Positions 9,308 through 18,792 of a DNA stretch of 64,000 nucleotides are shown here, in pieces (the stretch's first letter is position 1; every line of letters starts with the position of its first letter). The translations under genes and the position numbers were made by a program. Origin of the DNA: JAPPLB01 sp965204095. Its GTDB lineage: Bacteria > Acidobacteriota > Terriglobia > Bryobacterales > UBA6623. The notes beneath the pieces are model-generated. The model saw only the letters and a program-made list of their open reading frames with translations, was not told the DNA's origin and made no database searches. The stretch spans positions 5,766,001 to 5,830,000 of the forward strand of contig OZ241991.1 in NCBI GenBank assembly GCA_965204095.1. Reading direction: 5' to 3'.

Positions 9308-10072
9308 CTATCGGGCCGCTGAGAAGTGGGCGCGGCGATTCCGCTGCCAACAACTCTCATCGGATTCCGAGCACTGCTGCCGCTCTTCGCCGTAGCTGAT
9401 GGTCGTCAACTTGCCGGCGGGTACCCCCTGGTTCATCAGGAAGTCGCGCGCGGCGGTAGCGCGGCGGTCTCCGAGAGCCAGGTTGTACTCGTTGGTCCCG
9501 CGCTCGTCGCAGTGGCCTTCGATGACGACACGGTCGTTCGGATAGTCGCCGAACAGCCGTTGGAGCGCACTCGCGTTCGACCGCAGCACCGACTCTGCAT
9601 CGGGGCGGATATCGCTCTTGTCGTAGTCGAAATAGGCGTCCCTGACCGCGCTTTCCAGCGCCTCCGAGAAGTCCGGCTTCGGCGCTGGCGGCGGCGGCGG
9701 CGGTGGTGGCTGCCGCACCGTCACGGTTGCCGAGGCTCTGGCTTCGCCGCCCTGACCCTTGACCGTTATCGAGTAGCTCGTGGTCTGGGTCGGGAAGACT
9801 TCGCGGCTGCCGCTTGTCCGCACGGCCCCAATGCCCTGATTGATCGAAGCAGAGGTTGCGTTCGTCGAGGACCAGTTCAGGGTTGCTGACTTGCCGCGTT
9901 CGATGGAACTCGGCTCGGCCGAAATCGAGACCGTCGGTTTCGGTGGCGGCGCCGGCTCCGGCGCCGGTGGCGGTGTTGGCGGCGGTGGTGGTGGCTCTTT
10001 CTTACAGCCTGCCGCAAAGACTGCTAAGAATACGCTGAGTATGATCAGCGCGACTTTACGCTTCCGTAGCAT
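9308..10072 (-). CDS. pal: Peptidoglycan-associated lipoprotein (Pal/OmpA family)
   Basis: Outer-membrane lipoprotein tethering the membrane to peptidoglycan. The signal peptide ends in lipobox AAGC (20-23), followed by a long proline-rich stretch. Residues ~45-120 form an Ig-like beta domain (WSSTNATSASI, TTSYSITVKG). After a second proline run comes the OmpA domain (~133-254), with YFDYDKSDI, GHCDERGTNEYNLALGDRRA and the peptidoglycan-binding Asp/Arg. The Ig-like insert between lipid anchor and OmpA domain makes it longer than E. coli Pal (173 aa). It is the last gene of the Tol-Pal operon. Confidence 0.92.
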   Translation of the reverse strand: MLRKRKVALIILSVFLAVFAAGCKKEPPPPPPTPPPAPEPAPPPKPTVSISAEPSSIERGKSATLNWSSTNATSASINQGIGAVRTSGSREVFPTQTTSYSITVKGQGGEARASATVTVRQPPPPPPPPAPKPDFSEALESAVRDAYFDYDKSDIRPDAESVLRSNASALQRLFGDYPNDRVVIEGHCDERGTNEYNLALGDRRATAARDFLMNQGVPAGKLTTISYGEERQQCSESDESCWQRNRRAHFSAAR

Positions 10073-10231
10073 GGGAACTCCTTACGCCTCCTCCAAGGTG
10101 TTTGGACACAAACTGGTGCTAACCGGTGAAAAGGAAATAATAGCAGGTTCGCAAGGGATTGCAAGTCAACAAGGGATTGCAAGTCCGAATTACAGGTCCG
10201 TACGATCAGATTCTTCTGCCGGATCGCCCGG

Positions 10232-11620
10232 CTATCGAATGCCCCAGACCGGCATCTCGTTGCGCCCTCTCGACGTGAGCCGTTTGAGGTCGGAGCCGTC
10301 GGCGCGCATGGTCCAGATCTGGTTATCCCCAAGACGGTTGGAAGAGAACACGATGTGCGTGCCGCTCGGCGAGAAGTAGGGGTTCTCGTTGCGGCCTGCG
10401 CCGTACGTCAGTTGAACCAGCTTCTGCGTGGCCACGTTCATCACGAAGATGTTGTAGTTGCCGGGTTCGAAACCACGGGTCCAGGCAAACGCCACATTCT
10501 CGCCCTGCGGGTCCCAGACGGCTTGAACCGCATCGCCGCCTCCCAGCGACAACATGCGGACATTTGCCCCGTCCATATCCATGACGTAGACCTGCGGGAG
10601 GCCCGAGCGGCCCGAGGTGAAAGCGACCTGCGCTCCGGTCTTGGGGTTGATGGCCGGATCGACTTCCAGCCCGCGTGAATAGGAGACCCGCCGAAAGTTC
10701 CGTCCGTCGAGGTCGGCCATATAAATCTGCGAGCGGCCCGTAGCCGAAGACGCGAATGCCATCTGCTGGCCGTTGGGGTGAAAGTTCGGCGTAGTGTTCA
10801 ACGACGCTTTCTGGTTATAGAAGGTCAGCCGGCGGTTGGTTTCGAGCGAGTGCACGTAGATCGCCGGCAGCCCGTCGACGTACGTGGTGAACGCGATGCG
10901 AGAACCGTCCGGAGAGACGGCCGGAGTGATGCAGATGTTCTCGTATCGAGTGATCTGTTGCTCGTTGCTGCCGTCGTAGTCCATTCCCCAGATCTCCTTG
11001 TGTCCGGTGCGGTCCGAGACGAAGTAGATGCGCGTTCCGGCCAGGCCCATTCCGAGGCCCAGGTTCTGCGAGATGTCGCGGGCGAACTCGTGTGCAAGCT
11101 GACGCGCTCCCGCGATGTCGAGACTGGAGAAATAGCGTTTCCCGAAGATGTGCGCGTTCCGCACTTCCTCGGCGGCGGCGTCGTAGAGATAGCCGGAAAG
11201 CACCAGTCGCTCGCCGCTCTTGTCGAGCGAACCGAACGTCAGATAGCGCGTAGTTGCCGGGGGGTCTGACCAGCCGCGCAGCCAGAAGCCCTGCGCCCCC
11301 TTGTCGGCCGGCATGCGCTGGTCGGCCGCCTTGAGGTCCTCGGGGCGCCGCGGCGGAGTTCGCGGATAGAGGCTCTTCGAGACCATCTGGAATTGCGCCG
11401 AGCTTTCCAGGTCGTTCCACAACGTGTTGTTGAACGCGGAGATTTCGCGGGACAAATCGCCCGGTCCCGGCATGTCTGGAACCGCGATACGCGGCGCTTG
11501 CATATCTTCGGTGATGATGCCTCGAAGGTCGGGCCGCTGGGGCCGCTGCCCAGGCAGCGCCCAGGCCGACAACAACGAACAAAGAATCAATACGGTGATT
11601 TGGGAGTTTGTTTGTTTCAT
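10232..11620 (-). CDS. tolB: Tol-Pal system beta-propeller protein TolB
   Basis: Periplasmic propeller protein that shuttles between Pal and TolA/TonB. The start at 11618-11620 gives a signal peptide (MKQTNSQITVLILC, cleavage near ALPGQ). A longer frame to 11890 lies inside the upstream tonB-like gene. An N-terminal alpha/beta domain covers ~30-165. Six WD/PD40 blades follow, with IYFVSDRTGHKEIW, GSRIAFTTY, QVAFTSGRSGLPQVYVMD and HIVFSSNRLGDNQIW. The start overlaps the preceding stop as ATGA. Confidence 0.95.
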   Translation of the reverse strand: MKQTNSQITVLILCSLLSAWALPGQRPQRPDLRGIITEDMQAPRIAVPDMPGPGDLSREISAFNNTLWNDLESSAQFQMVSKSLYPRTPPRRPEDLKAADQRMPADKGAQGFWLRGWSDPPATTRYLTFGSLDKSGERLVLSGYLYDAAAEEVRNAHIFGKRYFSSLDIAGARQLAHEFARDISQNLGLGMGLAGTRIYFVSDRTGHKEIWGMDYDGSNEQQITRYENICITPAVSPDGSRIAFTTYVDGLPAIYVHSLETNRRLTFYNQKASLNTTPNFHPNGQQMAFASSATGRSQIYMADLDGRNFRRVSYSRGLEVDPAINPKTGAQVAFTSGRSGLPQVYVMDMDGANVRMLSLGGGDAVQAVWDPQGENVAFAWTRGFEPGNYNIFVMNVATQKLVQLTYGAGRNENPYFSPSGTHIVFSSNRLGDNQIWTMRADGSDLKRLTSRGRNEMPVWGIR

Positions 11621-12408
11621 CGCACTTGAAACCACATTTCTACTCGGATGGAACGCCTCGGTAGCCCCCGCGGTAGCGGTTGAAATGGATTCGTATTCAT
11701 GACCGCTCGAAATGCCGATGTGTCCAGTGAGCGGTTTCCGCTTGTTCTGCCAACTCGGATATCGCGAATCGTGCCGTTGCTCAGGATCGAGAAACTCATC
11801 ACGACCGGTTTGGAACTCGTGCCCCGTGATTGCCCCAGTGACGTTCGCCACTCCTGGGCCAGACGGCGCTGCAAGGCGTCGGCGTACCACCCGAATCGGG
11901 CTCCGAACGGACTGCCCTTGCCGAAGCCGACGCCGCCTCCTCCGCTTTGCTGCTGCCTGCCGGTGTAGATCGGAGAACTGACCGCGGCCCCCGTCGACGA
12001 CGCCAACTGGTTCTTCCGGGGCGGCTCTTGATACTTCTGCTGGTTGCCGGCCTGGTGCTTGCGGCGCTTGCGTTCCTTCTCGATCGGCACGGCATCGGGT
12101 TCCGGTTCGGCAGGCTCCGGCTCCGCCCTGGGTCGAGGCGGCTCGGGAATCGACGGCACGTTGTGCTGCACGGGATTCGCAACGGGATTTTCTCTTTGCG
12201 CTCGAGGACGAGGCAGAGGGATGCCGTCGATCGGGTTGACGACGACGGCCCCTCCGGGGTTTTCACTGGGATCGCCCAATGAAAAAGGCGCGTCGAACAG
12301 AGACCAGACCATCGTGGTTGCGAAGAGCGCCACGTGGCAAGTGGCCGAAACCATCAGCGGCTTGCGCAGCGGTTCGGTTTGCTCCAGAGGATCGATGCGG
12401 GTGCTCAT
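11617..12408 (-). CDS. TonB/TolA-type energy transducer
   Basis: Inner-membrane protein spanning the periplasm, 263 residues. An ATG at 12406-12408 preceded by AAGGAAGAG is chosen. One N-terminal membrane segment (about 20-40) is followed by a proline/charge-rich spacer (~70-140). A C-terminal TonB/TolA domain carries SFSILSNGTIRDIRVGRTSGN and ends in the amphipathic RRSIRVEMWFQVR strand. Its position between tolR and tolB makes it the TolA equivalent, although the C-terminal domain looks TonB-like. ATGA overlaps at both ends show tight translational coupling. Confidence 0.88.
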   Translation of the reverse strand: MSTRIDPLEQTEPLRKPLMVSATCHVALFATTMVWSLFDAPFSLGDPSENPGGAVVVNPIDGIPLPRPRAQRENPVANPVQHNVPSIPEPPRPRAEPEPAEPEPDAVPIEKERKRRKHQAGNQQKYQEPPRKNQLASSTGAAVSSPIYTGRQQQSGGGGVGFGKGSPFGARFGWYADALQRRLAQEWRTSLGQSRGTSSKPVVMSFSILSNGTIRDIRVGRTSGNRSLDTSAFRAVMNTNPFQPLPRGLPRRSIRVEMWFQVR

Positions 12409-12827
12409 CTCTTCCTTCGCGGATTCCGCTCCAGAGGCTTGGTGACCATATTGACCACGACTTTGCTGGCGCCGCATTCGGCGACAACCTGGGCTACCAC
12501 TTCCCAGGGGGTTTCCTTGTGGGCCCGCACATAGACGCCGGGACCTTTCTCGCCCTGCCGTTCCTTGATGCGCGGCGCGATGTCGTAGACGCTGATCGGT
12601 TCGGTGTTCAGGTACAGTTGGCCGTCGGAGGTGATGTTGACGAAATCATAGTCCTCGCTGGTGCTGGCGACCTCGCGCGTGCGCGGCACGTCGATCTCGA
12701 GTCCGAACTCCACCACCCCCGCCGTGATCATGAAAATGATCAGCAGGACCAACACCACGTCCACGAACGGCGTGATGTTGATGTCAGCTATGGACTCTTC
12801 CTGTCTGTTCCGGTTCGAAAACGCCAT
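12405..12827 (-). CDS. tolR: TolR/ExbD biopolymer transport protein
   Basis: Proton-channel subunit partnering TolQ, 140 residues. The single transmembrane helix near 20-40 carries the essential Asp in ITPFVDVVLVLLIIFMI. The periplasmic domain ends in VVVNMVTKPLER. It overlaps tolQ by 44 bases and the tonB-like gene by four. Confidence 0.93.
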   Translation of the reverse strand: MAFSNRNRQEESIADINITPFVDVVLVLLIIFMITAGVVEFGLEIDVPRTREVASTSEDYDFVNITSDGQLYLNTEPISVYDIAPRIKERQGEKGPGVYVRAHKETPWEVVAQVVAECGASKVVVNMVTKPLERNPRRKR

Positions 12828-13596
12828 CTGCTTCTCCGTAACTGCGCTCGGCGAGGTTGTAGAACTCGAGCCCGAAGTCCTCCATGTGGGCGCGCATTTC
12901 GCGGATACGTTGCGAGAACATGTTGAAGAAGATCAGCGCCGGGATCGCCGCGAACAGCCCGAACGCCGTGGCGACCAGGGCCTCCGCGATACCGGGGGCC
13001 ACCGCTCGCAACGTGGCCCCGCCCGCTTCGCCTAAACCTCGAAAGGCTTCGAGAACGCCCCACACGGTTCCGAACAGCCCGATGAAGGGCGTCGCCGACG
13101 CCGTCGTGGCGAGCCATCCCATGTTCTTTTGGAGATGCGTTACTTCTTCGTTGATGCCGAGTTGCAGGCAGCGCTCCAGCGCGCCGCCGTTGCGAAGCCG
13201 TCCGAGGTGGTTGACCTGCCGGGCGACTTCTTCGTAGCCGAACTCGAACACCGTGACCAGTGGCGCCGGACGGTATTGTTCGCTCGCTGCGCTCAGCTCC
13301 GCGAGTCGGCCGACGCGCCGAAAGGTCTTCAGGAAATTGAGGTCATTGCGCCGCGATGCTTTCAGCAAGCTGTGCTTGGAAAAGGCGATCGCCCAGGAAG
13401 CGACCGAGAAAGCGAGCAGCACCGTCAGGACCACCATCGCGAGCGGCGAGCCCGAGAGGATCAGCTCGAGAAAGCCGCTCTGCTCGAGGGCGGCCGCATC
13501 CATCACCGCCTCGATTTCCTGGGCGGCCTCCGGCAATTCGCTCGCGCCGGACGGGTCTACAGCTTGCAATAGGAGGGCAAGGGTTGGTCGTATCAA
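12784..13596 (-). CDS. tolQ: TolQ/ExbB/MotA-type proton channel protein
   Basis: Three-helix inner-membrane protein that with TolR converts proton flux into force on the TolA/TonB protein. The frame has 270 residues, with membrane segments at ~46-70, ~155-180 (TTASATPFIGLFGTVWGVLEAF) and ~200-225. The start is TTG at 13594-13596, with GAGGAG a few bases upstream. It is the first gene of the five-gene Tol-Pal operon. Confidence 0.93.
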   Translation of the reverse strand: MIRPTLALLLQAVDPSGASELPEAAQEIEAVMDAAALEQSGFLELILSGSPLAMVVLTVLLAFSVASWAIAFSKHSLLKASRRNDLNFLKTFRRVGRLAELSAASEQYRPAPLVTVFEFGYEEVARQVNHLGRLRNGGALERCLQLGINEEVTHLQKNMGWLATTASATPFIGLFGTVWGVLEAFRGLGEAGGATLRAVAPGIAEALVATAFGLFAAIPALIFFNMFSQRIREMRAHMEDFGLEFYNLAERSYGEADGVFEPEQTGRVHS

Positions 13597-13896
13597 GACG
13601 TCTCCTCAGACGGTCCAGCCGTCCAAAAACCGTAGCGGCAGACTCTCTGCTCGCCTGTCGCCGCCGGTACAACCGGACTTATCGTCGAAAGACATAAGCC
13701 CGGCCTCCTCAATACCTGCGGCTAATCAGGGAACGCCTCGGAGTCACTTTGACGCGACTCAACATCCAAAATGTACCACATACTACACTACGTACGTTGG
13801 TCTTTGGACGCCTGACCGCCGCCCGGCGGTTACATTTTTTCGGCGCGTCCGAGCCGCTGCCGCGCGGAACTTGGATCGAATCCGTCCCGTCCACTG
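13597..13896 (+). promoter_or_regulatory. Divergent tolQ/recN intergenic region
   Basis: This 300-bp region has no gene. A TTGACG at 13749-13754 followed after 17 bases by TGTACC (13772-13777) could be a weak sigma-70-type promoter for recN; the -35 is good and the -10 poor. No LexA-type box was recognised, although recN is an SOS gene in many bacteria. The promoter of the Tol operon must also lie here, but no convincing box was seen. Confidence 0.3.
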
Positions 13897-15606
13897 ATGC
13901 TGCTCGAACTCAACGCCGAGAACTACGCCGTCGTAGAGAAACTGCGCGTCCGTTTTCACCGTGGTCTCAACCTGCTGACGGGTGAAACGGGCAGCGGCAA
14001 ATCGATCATCGTGGACGCGCTGTCATTGCTGCTCGGTGCTCGCGCATCCAGCGACGTCATCCGCGCCGATAACCGCCGGGCCCGCGTCGCGGGGGTGTTC
14101 GAAGTGAACCACGGCTCGACCGGGAACGGTTCACTGTCTCAGGCAGGGATTGAGCCGGAAAACGGCGAGCTGATCGTCGAGCGCGAGATTCTCGCAAACG
14201 GCAAGTCGCGCGCTTACGTCAACGGACGCGTGGTGACTCTGGGCGTTTTGCGAGAGCTTGCCGCTGCACTGGCCGACATCCACGGACAGCACGAGCAGCA
14301 GCGACTTTTCTCGGCAAGGGCTCAGCTCGATATGCTCGACGCTTTTGCGGAAACTGCCCCGCAGTTGGCGGAAGTCGCTGAAATCTATCGAGAGTGGCGC
14401 GCGGCGGCGGACCGTCTGCGCGAGCTGCGCAACAACGAACAGGAGCGGCTGCGCTTGCTCGATCTCTACCGCTTCCAGCACCGCGAGATCGCCGAAGCGA
14501 AATTGGATGCGAGCGAATGGCAGGCGCTGGAGCGCGAACGCGACGTGTTGAGTAATATCGAGCGCGTTCTGGAAAGCGCCGCGCGGGCCTATGACGCTCT
14601 CTATGATGCCGAGGACTCGGCGACGGCGCAGCTTGCCGCGGCGCAGCGTGATGTCGAAGAGCTGTCCCGGTTCGACACGGACGCGGCTGCTTGGCGGTCG
14701 CCGCTGGAGAGCGCACGCGCCTCTGTGGACGATGTGGCCCTTGATCTCCGTTCGTATCGGGACCGGCTCGAGCCGGACCCCCGAAGGCTGGCGGAGATCG
14801 AGGACCGGCTGGCGCTGATCGAAAGACTGTGCCGCAAGTACGGGCCGACGCTGACCGAAGTGATCGCCTACGGACAGGAAGTCGAGCGGCGTCTCGCCGA
14901 CCTGGAATCCAGCGACGAGCAGATCGAGCGGATCGAGGCGGCTCAAGCTGAGTCGGCGACCCGTTACGCGGTCCGAGCGGCCGCGCTCTCGAACAAAAGG
15001 CAACAAGCGAGCAAGCGGCTGAGCAAGCTCGTCGAAAAAGAACTGGCTTCGTTGGCGATGGAGAAGGCTGTTTTTCAGGTGGATTTCGGGCCGCCCGACG
15101 CCGCGCCTTGGTTGCCGTCGGGCATCGACAAGGTGCGCTTCTTGATTTCCACCAATCGCGGTCACCCGCCACGTCCGCTGGCCGATGTGGCCTCGGGCGG
15201 AGAGCTGTCACGGATCGCTTTGGCTCTCAAGACGTGCCTTCTGCCGGCGCTTCCCGTGGAAGGAAACGCCATCCCCCGCACGCTGGTATTCGATGAGATC
15301 GACAGTGGGATCGGTGGGCGCGTGGCGGAATTCGTCGGACGGCGTCTGCACGATCTGGCCCGCAGCCATCAGGTTCTTTGTGTGACGCACCTGCCCCAGG
15401 TCGCTGGCTTTGCCGACGCCCACTACCATGTCCAGAAGCGCGAAGGGAAGACGGCGGCATTCGCGACGCTCTCGGAGTTGTCGGAACCGGAACGGGTCGC
15501 CGAGTTGGCCCGGATGTTATCCGGAGAAAACGTAACGGCTTCCGCCGTCGAGCACGCCCAGGAAATGTTGGAGACCCACCGACGCAAAGCGGCGCAAGCA
15601 GGTTAG
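13897..15606 (+). CDS. recN: DNA repair protein RecN
   Basis: SMC-like ATPase acting in double-strand break repair, 569 residues. Walker A GETGSGKS is at 29-36. IHGQHEQQRLFS marks the switch region near 130. A long coiled coil spans ~160-380. The ABC signature ASGGELSRIALALK is near 430, Walker B TLVFDEIDSGIGG near 460, and the VTHLPQVAGFAD motif near 500. The ATG at 13897 gives the canonical MLLELNAENYAVVE beginning. Confidence 0.96.
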   Translation: MLLELNAENYAVVEKLRVRFHRGLNLLTGETGSGKSIIVDALSLLLGARASSDVIRADNRRARVAGVFEVNHGSTGNGSLSQAGIEPENGELIVEREILANGKSRAYVNGRVVTLGVLRELAAALADIHGQHEQQRLFSARAQLDMLDAFAETAPQLAEVAEIYREWRAAADRLRELRNNEQERLRLLDLYRFQHREIAEAKLDASEWQALERERDVLSNIERVLESAARAYDALYDAEDSATAQLAAAQRDVEELSRFDTDAAAWRSPLESARASVDDVALDLRSYRDRLEPDPRRLAEIEDRLALIERLCRKYGPTLTEVIAYGQEVERRLADLESSDEQIERIEAAQAESATRYAVRAAALSNKRQQASKRLSKLVEKELASLAMEKAVFQVDFGPPDAAPWLPSGIDKVRFLISTNRGHPPRPLADVASGGELSRIALALKTCLLPALPVEGNAIPRTLVFDEIDSGIGGRVAEFVGRRLHDLARSHQVLCVTHLPQVAGFADAHYHVQKREGKTAAFATLSELSEPERVAELARMLSGENVTASAVEHAQEMLETHRRKAAQAG

Positions 15607-15663
15607 TTTTCGGTCGCCGGGCCGCTCCTGGAAAGGGTCCGGCCGAAAAATCCAGAGAAGGCC

Positions 15664-16434
15664 ATGCCGGTAATGGATCTGCCCTACCTCATCGCAACCG
15701 CCCGCGAGGCGGGACGAGCCATCCTCGAAGTCTACGAGACCGATTTTCAGGTCGAGCGGAAGAGTGACTCCTCCCCGATCACCGAAGCGGACCTTCGCGC
15801 GCACCGCGTGATTACCGACCGTCTCCGCGAACGCTATCCGGACATCCCGATCCTCTCCGAGGAGAGCACCGAGCAAGTTCCCTACGAAGTCCGGCGGCAA
15901 TGGACTCGGTTCTGGCTCGTCGACCCGCTGGACGGCACCAAGGGGTTCGTGAAGCGGGACGGACATTTCACCGTGAATATTGCCCTGGTTGAAAACGAGC
16001 GGCCCACCATGGGCGTGATCTATGCGCCGGTGCTGGACCTGCTCTACCACGGTGTTGACGGCGAGGGCGCTTGGAAGATGGAGGGTGGCGCGCGGATCTC
16101 CCTTCCTGTTCCTGGCGTTGTGAAAGGTGACGGAGTCGTTATCGCCGGAAGCCGCTTCCATCCCACGCCGGAGATGGACGTCTTCCTCGAGGAGCAGCGG
16201 TCCGAGCACGGCCGGGTCGAATTCATAGCGATGGGCAGTTCCTTGAAGTTCTGCCTCGTGGCGGAAGGAGTCGCCGACCTGTACCCTCGATTCGGTCCGA
16301 CGATGGAGTGGGACACCGGCGCGGGCCATGCCATTGCCAACGCCGCCGGCCTCAAGGTGATTCGGTTGGGGTCGGAAGAGGAACTGCGCTACAACAAGCC
16401 GGACCTGCACAATCCGGGTTTTATCGTGCGCTGA
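15664..16434 (+). CDS. cysQ: 3'(2'),5'-bisphosphate nucleotidase / inositol monophosphatase family
   Basis: Mg-dependent, lithium-sensitive-type phosphatase, probably removing the 3' phosphate from PAP. It has 256 residues. The metal-binding motifs are ILSEES (49-54), WLVDPLDGTKGF (83-94) and the C-terminal EWDTGAGHAI (219-228). KSDSSPITEAD near residue 32 is also typical of CysQ. No sulfate-assimilation genes are adjacent, so the substrate rests on family resemblance. A second in-frame ATG at 15673 is an alternative start. Confidence 0.85.
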   Translation: MPVMDLPYLIATAREAGRAILEVYETDFQVERKSDSSPITEADLRAHRVITDRLRERYPDIPILSEESTEQVPYEVRRQWTRFWLVDPLDGTKGFVKRDGHFTVNIALVENERPTMGVIYAPVLDLLYHGVDGEGAWKMEGGARISLPVPGVVKGDGVVIAGSRFHPTPEMDVFLEEQRSEHGRVEFIAMGSSLKFCLVAEGVADLYPRFGPTMEWDTGAGHAIANAAGLKVIRLGSEEELRYNKPDLHNPGFIVR

Positions 16435-16501
16435 CGGATAAGCTGCGTCCCGTTGGTCCCCTCAGGTTTGCTTTCCGTCGGGATTGCCTAAGATACAGCA
16501 T

Positions 16502-18496
16502 ATGTCCACTCGTCTCTTGCTTCTTGCTCTCTTGCATCTCTCACTCTCGTGGGGCCAGGCCATCAGTTCCTGGACTCCCCAGGACGCCATGACCGTCGAC
16601 ACGATCGGCGAGGTCGTACCGTCGCCCGACGGAAGCTGGGTCGCCTTCACGCGGACGCAAGCCGTGATGGAGGAAGAGAAGAGTGAGATGTTGACTCGGA
16701 TTCATCTCGCCCGCCACAACGGCTCGCGGGGTTTCCCGCTCACTGCGGGTGAAAAGAGCGCCGATTCTCCGGCGTTCTCGCCGGACCGCCGGTTCGTCTA
16801 CTTTCGGTCCAGCCGCTCGGGGAGTGCGAATCTGTGGCGCATTCCCGTCGCCGGCGGCGAGGCCGAGCGGCTCACGGACTGGGACGGCTCGATCGGCGGA
16901 TTCCGCGTTTCGCCTGATGGCCGCTGGCTCGCTTTCAGTGGACGCGGGAAAGACCGTGCGATCGACAAAGCCAAGAAGCAAAAGCTTGACTTCAGGATCG
17001 TCGGCGAAAAGCCCGGCAACCTTGGGCTGTGGATGGTCAGCGCCGATCCCGAAAAGAAAGGGCAAGAGCCCCGCGAAATACTGACTGCGGACAACCATGT
17101 CGCTGCCTTCGAGTGGTCGCCCGACTCGGAGAGGATCGTCTTCGAGCATTGGCCCCGCAACGAGCCCGACTACTGGCTGCAGGCGGACATCTCCGAGATC
17201 GAGATCGAGGGCGGCGCTTTCCGGAAGCTCGCCGCCGGCGCCCTGTCGGAGCGCTCCCCGAAATACTCCCCCGACGGCAAGCTGCTTGCCTTCGTTCGAA
17301 GCAGAGTGCCCGGAAACTGGGCCCGTGACGGACGCTTGATCGTCAAGGATCTCTCGTCCGGCCAGGACCGCATCCTCGCTCTGACCCAGGACGAGTTCGG
17401 GCGAGGCTCGAACCTTCTCGGATTTGGCGCGGATTCGGACCGCTTGTTCTTTACCGAGACTCGGGGAACTCGCAATGTGTTGGTTGCGCTCACTTTCGAG
17501 GGCGAACCGCGGGAACTCGGATTCCCCACCCAGGGGACGCTGGCTTCCTATGGCCGCGGCGCCCGGCTCAATGCCGCGGGGACGCACATCGGAGCTGCCG
17601 CTGAAAGCTCCGGTCGAGCTGTCGAGGCCTATGTGCTTGCAGTGGGCGGGAAGGCGTCGCAAGCAAGCGATGTCCATGCCTCGTTGCATTCACGCGCTTT
17701 CGCCCGTACCGAGGTCATCCGCTGGGAGTCGAAAGACGGCCGTGAGATCGAGGGCCTGTTGACGTATCCGCTGGGTTACCGGGAAGGCCGGCGAGCGCCG
17801 TTGGCTCTGGTGATTCACGGCGGGCCGATGGGCGTATTCACCGAGACCTTCATTGGCGCTCGCGGCCTCTACCCGATCGCTGCTTTCGCGGCGGAAGGCT
17901 ATGCGGTCCTGCGGCCGAACCCGCGCGGCTCTTCGGGCTATGGGTCGGAGTTCCGCCGCGCCAATATCGAAAACTGGGGCGGAGGCGACTACGAAGACAT
18001 CATGGCGGGCGTCGATCACGTCATCGAGATGGGCGTTGCCGACCCGGACCGAATGGCCGTGATGGGTTGGAGCTACGGCGGCTTCATGACGAGTTGGGTG
18101 ATCGGCCAGACAGACCGCTTCAAGGCGGCCTGCGTTGGAGCAGCGGTAACGAACCTCTGGAGCTTCACCGGCACTTCCGACATCCTTGACTTCCTGCCGA
18201 GCTACTTCAACGGCGAGCCTTGGGAGAACTTCGAGGCCTATCTCAAGCACTCGCCGATGAGCTTCGTGCAGAACGTCAAGACGCCGACTCTCGTGCTCCA
18301 CGGCGAGCAGGACCTTCGCGTGCCGATCTCGCAGGGGTACGAGTATTACAACGCTCTGCACCGCCGCGGCGTGAAGGCCAGGATGGTCGTCTACCCTCGC
18401 ACCCCCCACGGCCCCCGTGAACCCAAATTCCTGCTGGATGTGGCCAAGCGGCATCTGAAGTGGGTGGAAGAGCACTTGAGGCCCGCCCGGAAGTAG
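16502..18496 (+). CDS. Prolyl oligopeptidase family (S9) serine peptidase, secreted
   Basis: Exported peptidase of the S9 acylaminoacyl-peptidase/DPP type, 664 residues from the ATG at 16502. That start gives a clear signal peptide (MSTRLLLLALLHLSLSWGQA). An N-terminal WD40-like propeller covers ~30-400. The C-terminal alpha/beta hydrolase has the nucleophile in GWSYGGF (Ser near 522), Asp in HGEQDLRVP (near 602) and His in TPHGP (near 635). A TTG at 16484 is an alternative start, but neither has a strong ribosome site. Likely role: degradation of peptides in the periplasm or outside the cell. Confidence 0.92.
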   Translation: MSTRLLLLALLHLSLSWGQAISSWTPQDAMTVDTIGEVVPSPDGSWVAFTRTQAVMEEEKSEMLTRIHLARHNGSRGFPLTAGEKSADSPAFSPDRRFVYFRSSRSGSANLWRIPVAGGEAERLTDWDGSIGGFRVSPDGRWLAFSGRGKDRAIDKAKKQKLDFRIVGEKPGNLGLWMVSADPEKKGQEPREILTADNHVAAFEWSPDSERIVFEHWPRNEPDYWLQADISEIEIEGGAFRKLAAGALSERSPKYSPDGKLLAFVRSRVPGNWARDGRLIVKDLSSGQDRILALTQDEFGRGSNLLGFGADSDRLFFTETRGTRNVLVALTFEGEPRELGFPTQGTLASYGRGARLNAAGTHIGAAAESSGRAVEAYVLAVGGKASQASDVHASLHSRAFARTEVIRWESKDGREIEGLLTYPLGYREGRRAPLALVIHGGPMGVFTETFIGARGLYPIAAFAAEGYAVLRPNPRGSSGYGSEFRRANIENWGGGDYEDIMAGVDHVIEMGVADPDRMAVMGWSYGGFMTSWVIGQTDRFKAACVGAAVTNLWSFTGTSDILDFLPSYFNGEPWENFEAYLKHSPMSFVQNVKTPTLVLHGEQDLRVPISQGYEYYNALHRRGVKARMVVYPRTPHGPREPKFLLDVAKRHLKWVEEHLRPARK

Positions 18497-18744
18497 CCGC
18501 GCACGGACGGAGAACATGCTGAAGGCGGTAGCCCGTCGCCGCCCGCGAAACACTGCTGACCGCATTCCGGGAGCGCTGTCGCGAACGGGTCGAGTGCGGC
18601 AGAGCGGATACGCAGTGATCATCACCAGCTTGGATAATCCGACGGGCGGGTTCGCGCTGGCCGCGCCGAGGTCCGCCCTGGGGAGAAAGGATTTGTCTCG
18701 CCTGTCCGCCGCCATCGGGCAGGCCAGGTAGTCCGTTGAGCCCC

Positions 18745-18771
18745 TAACTTTTTCCTTCCGAACGCGTCTAA
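18745..18771 (+). promoter_or_regulatory. Sigma-E-like ECF promoter upstream of its own sigma gene
   Basis: TAACTT (18745-18750), exactly 16 bases, then TCTAA (18767-18771). This matches the pattern of ECF/sigma-E promoters (GAACTT, 16 bases, TCTRA) and lies immediately upstream of the ECF sigma gene. It suggests positive autoregulation. Confidence 0.55.
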
Positions 18772-18792
18772 AGGGTATTGCAGGTAGCCAGA

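Noticed and set aside
18516..18731. A 71-codon plus-strand frame before the ECF sigma gene
   Set aside because: No recognisable domain or ribosome site, and it lies in the spacer ahead of the predicted ECF promoter.
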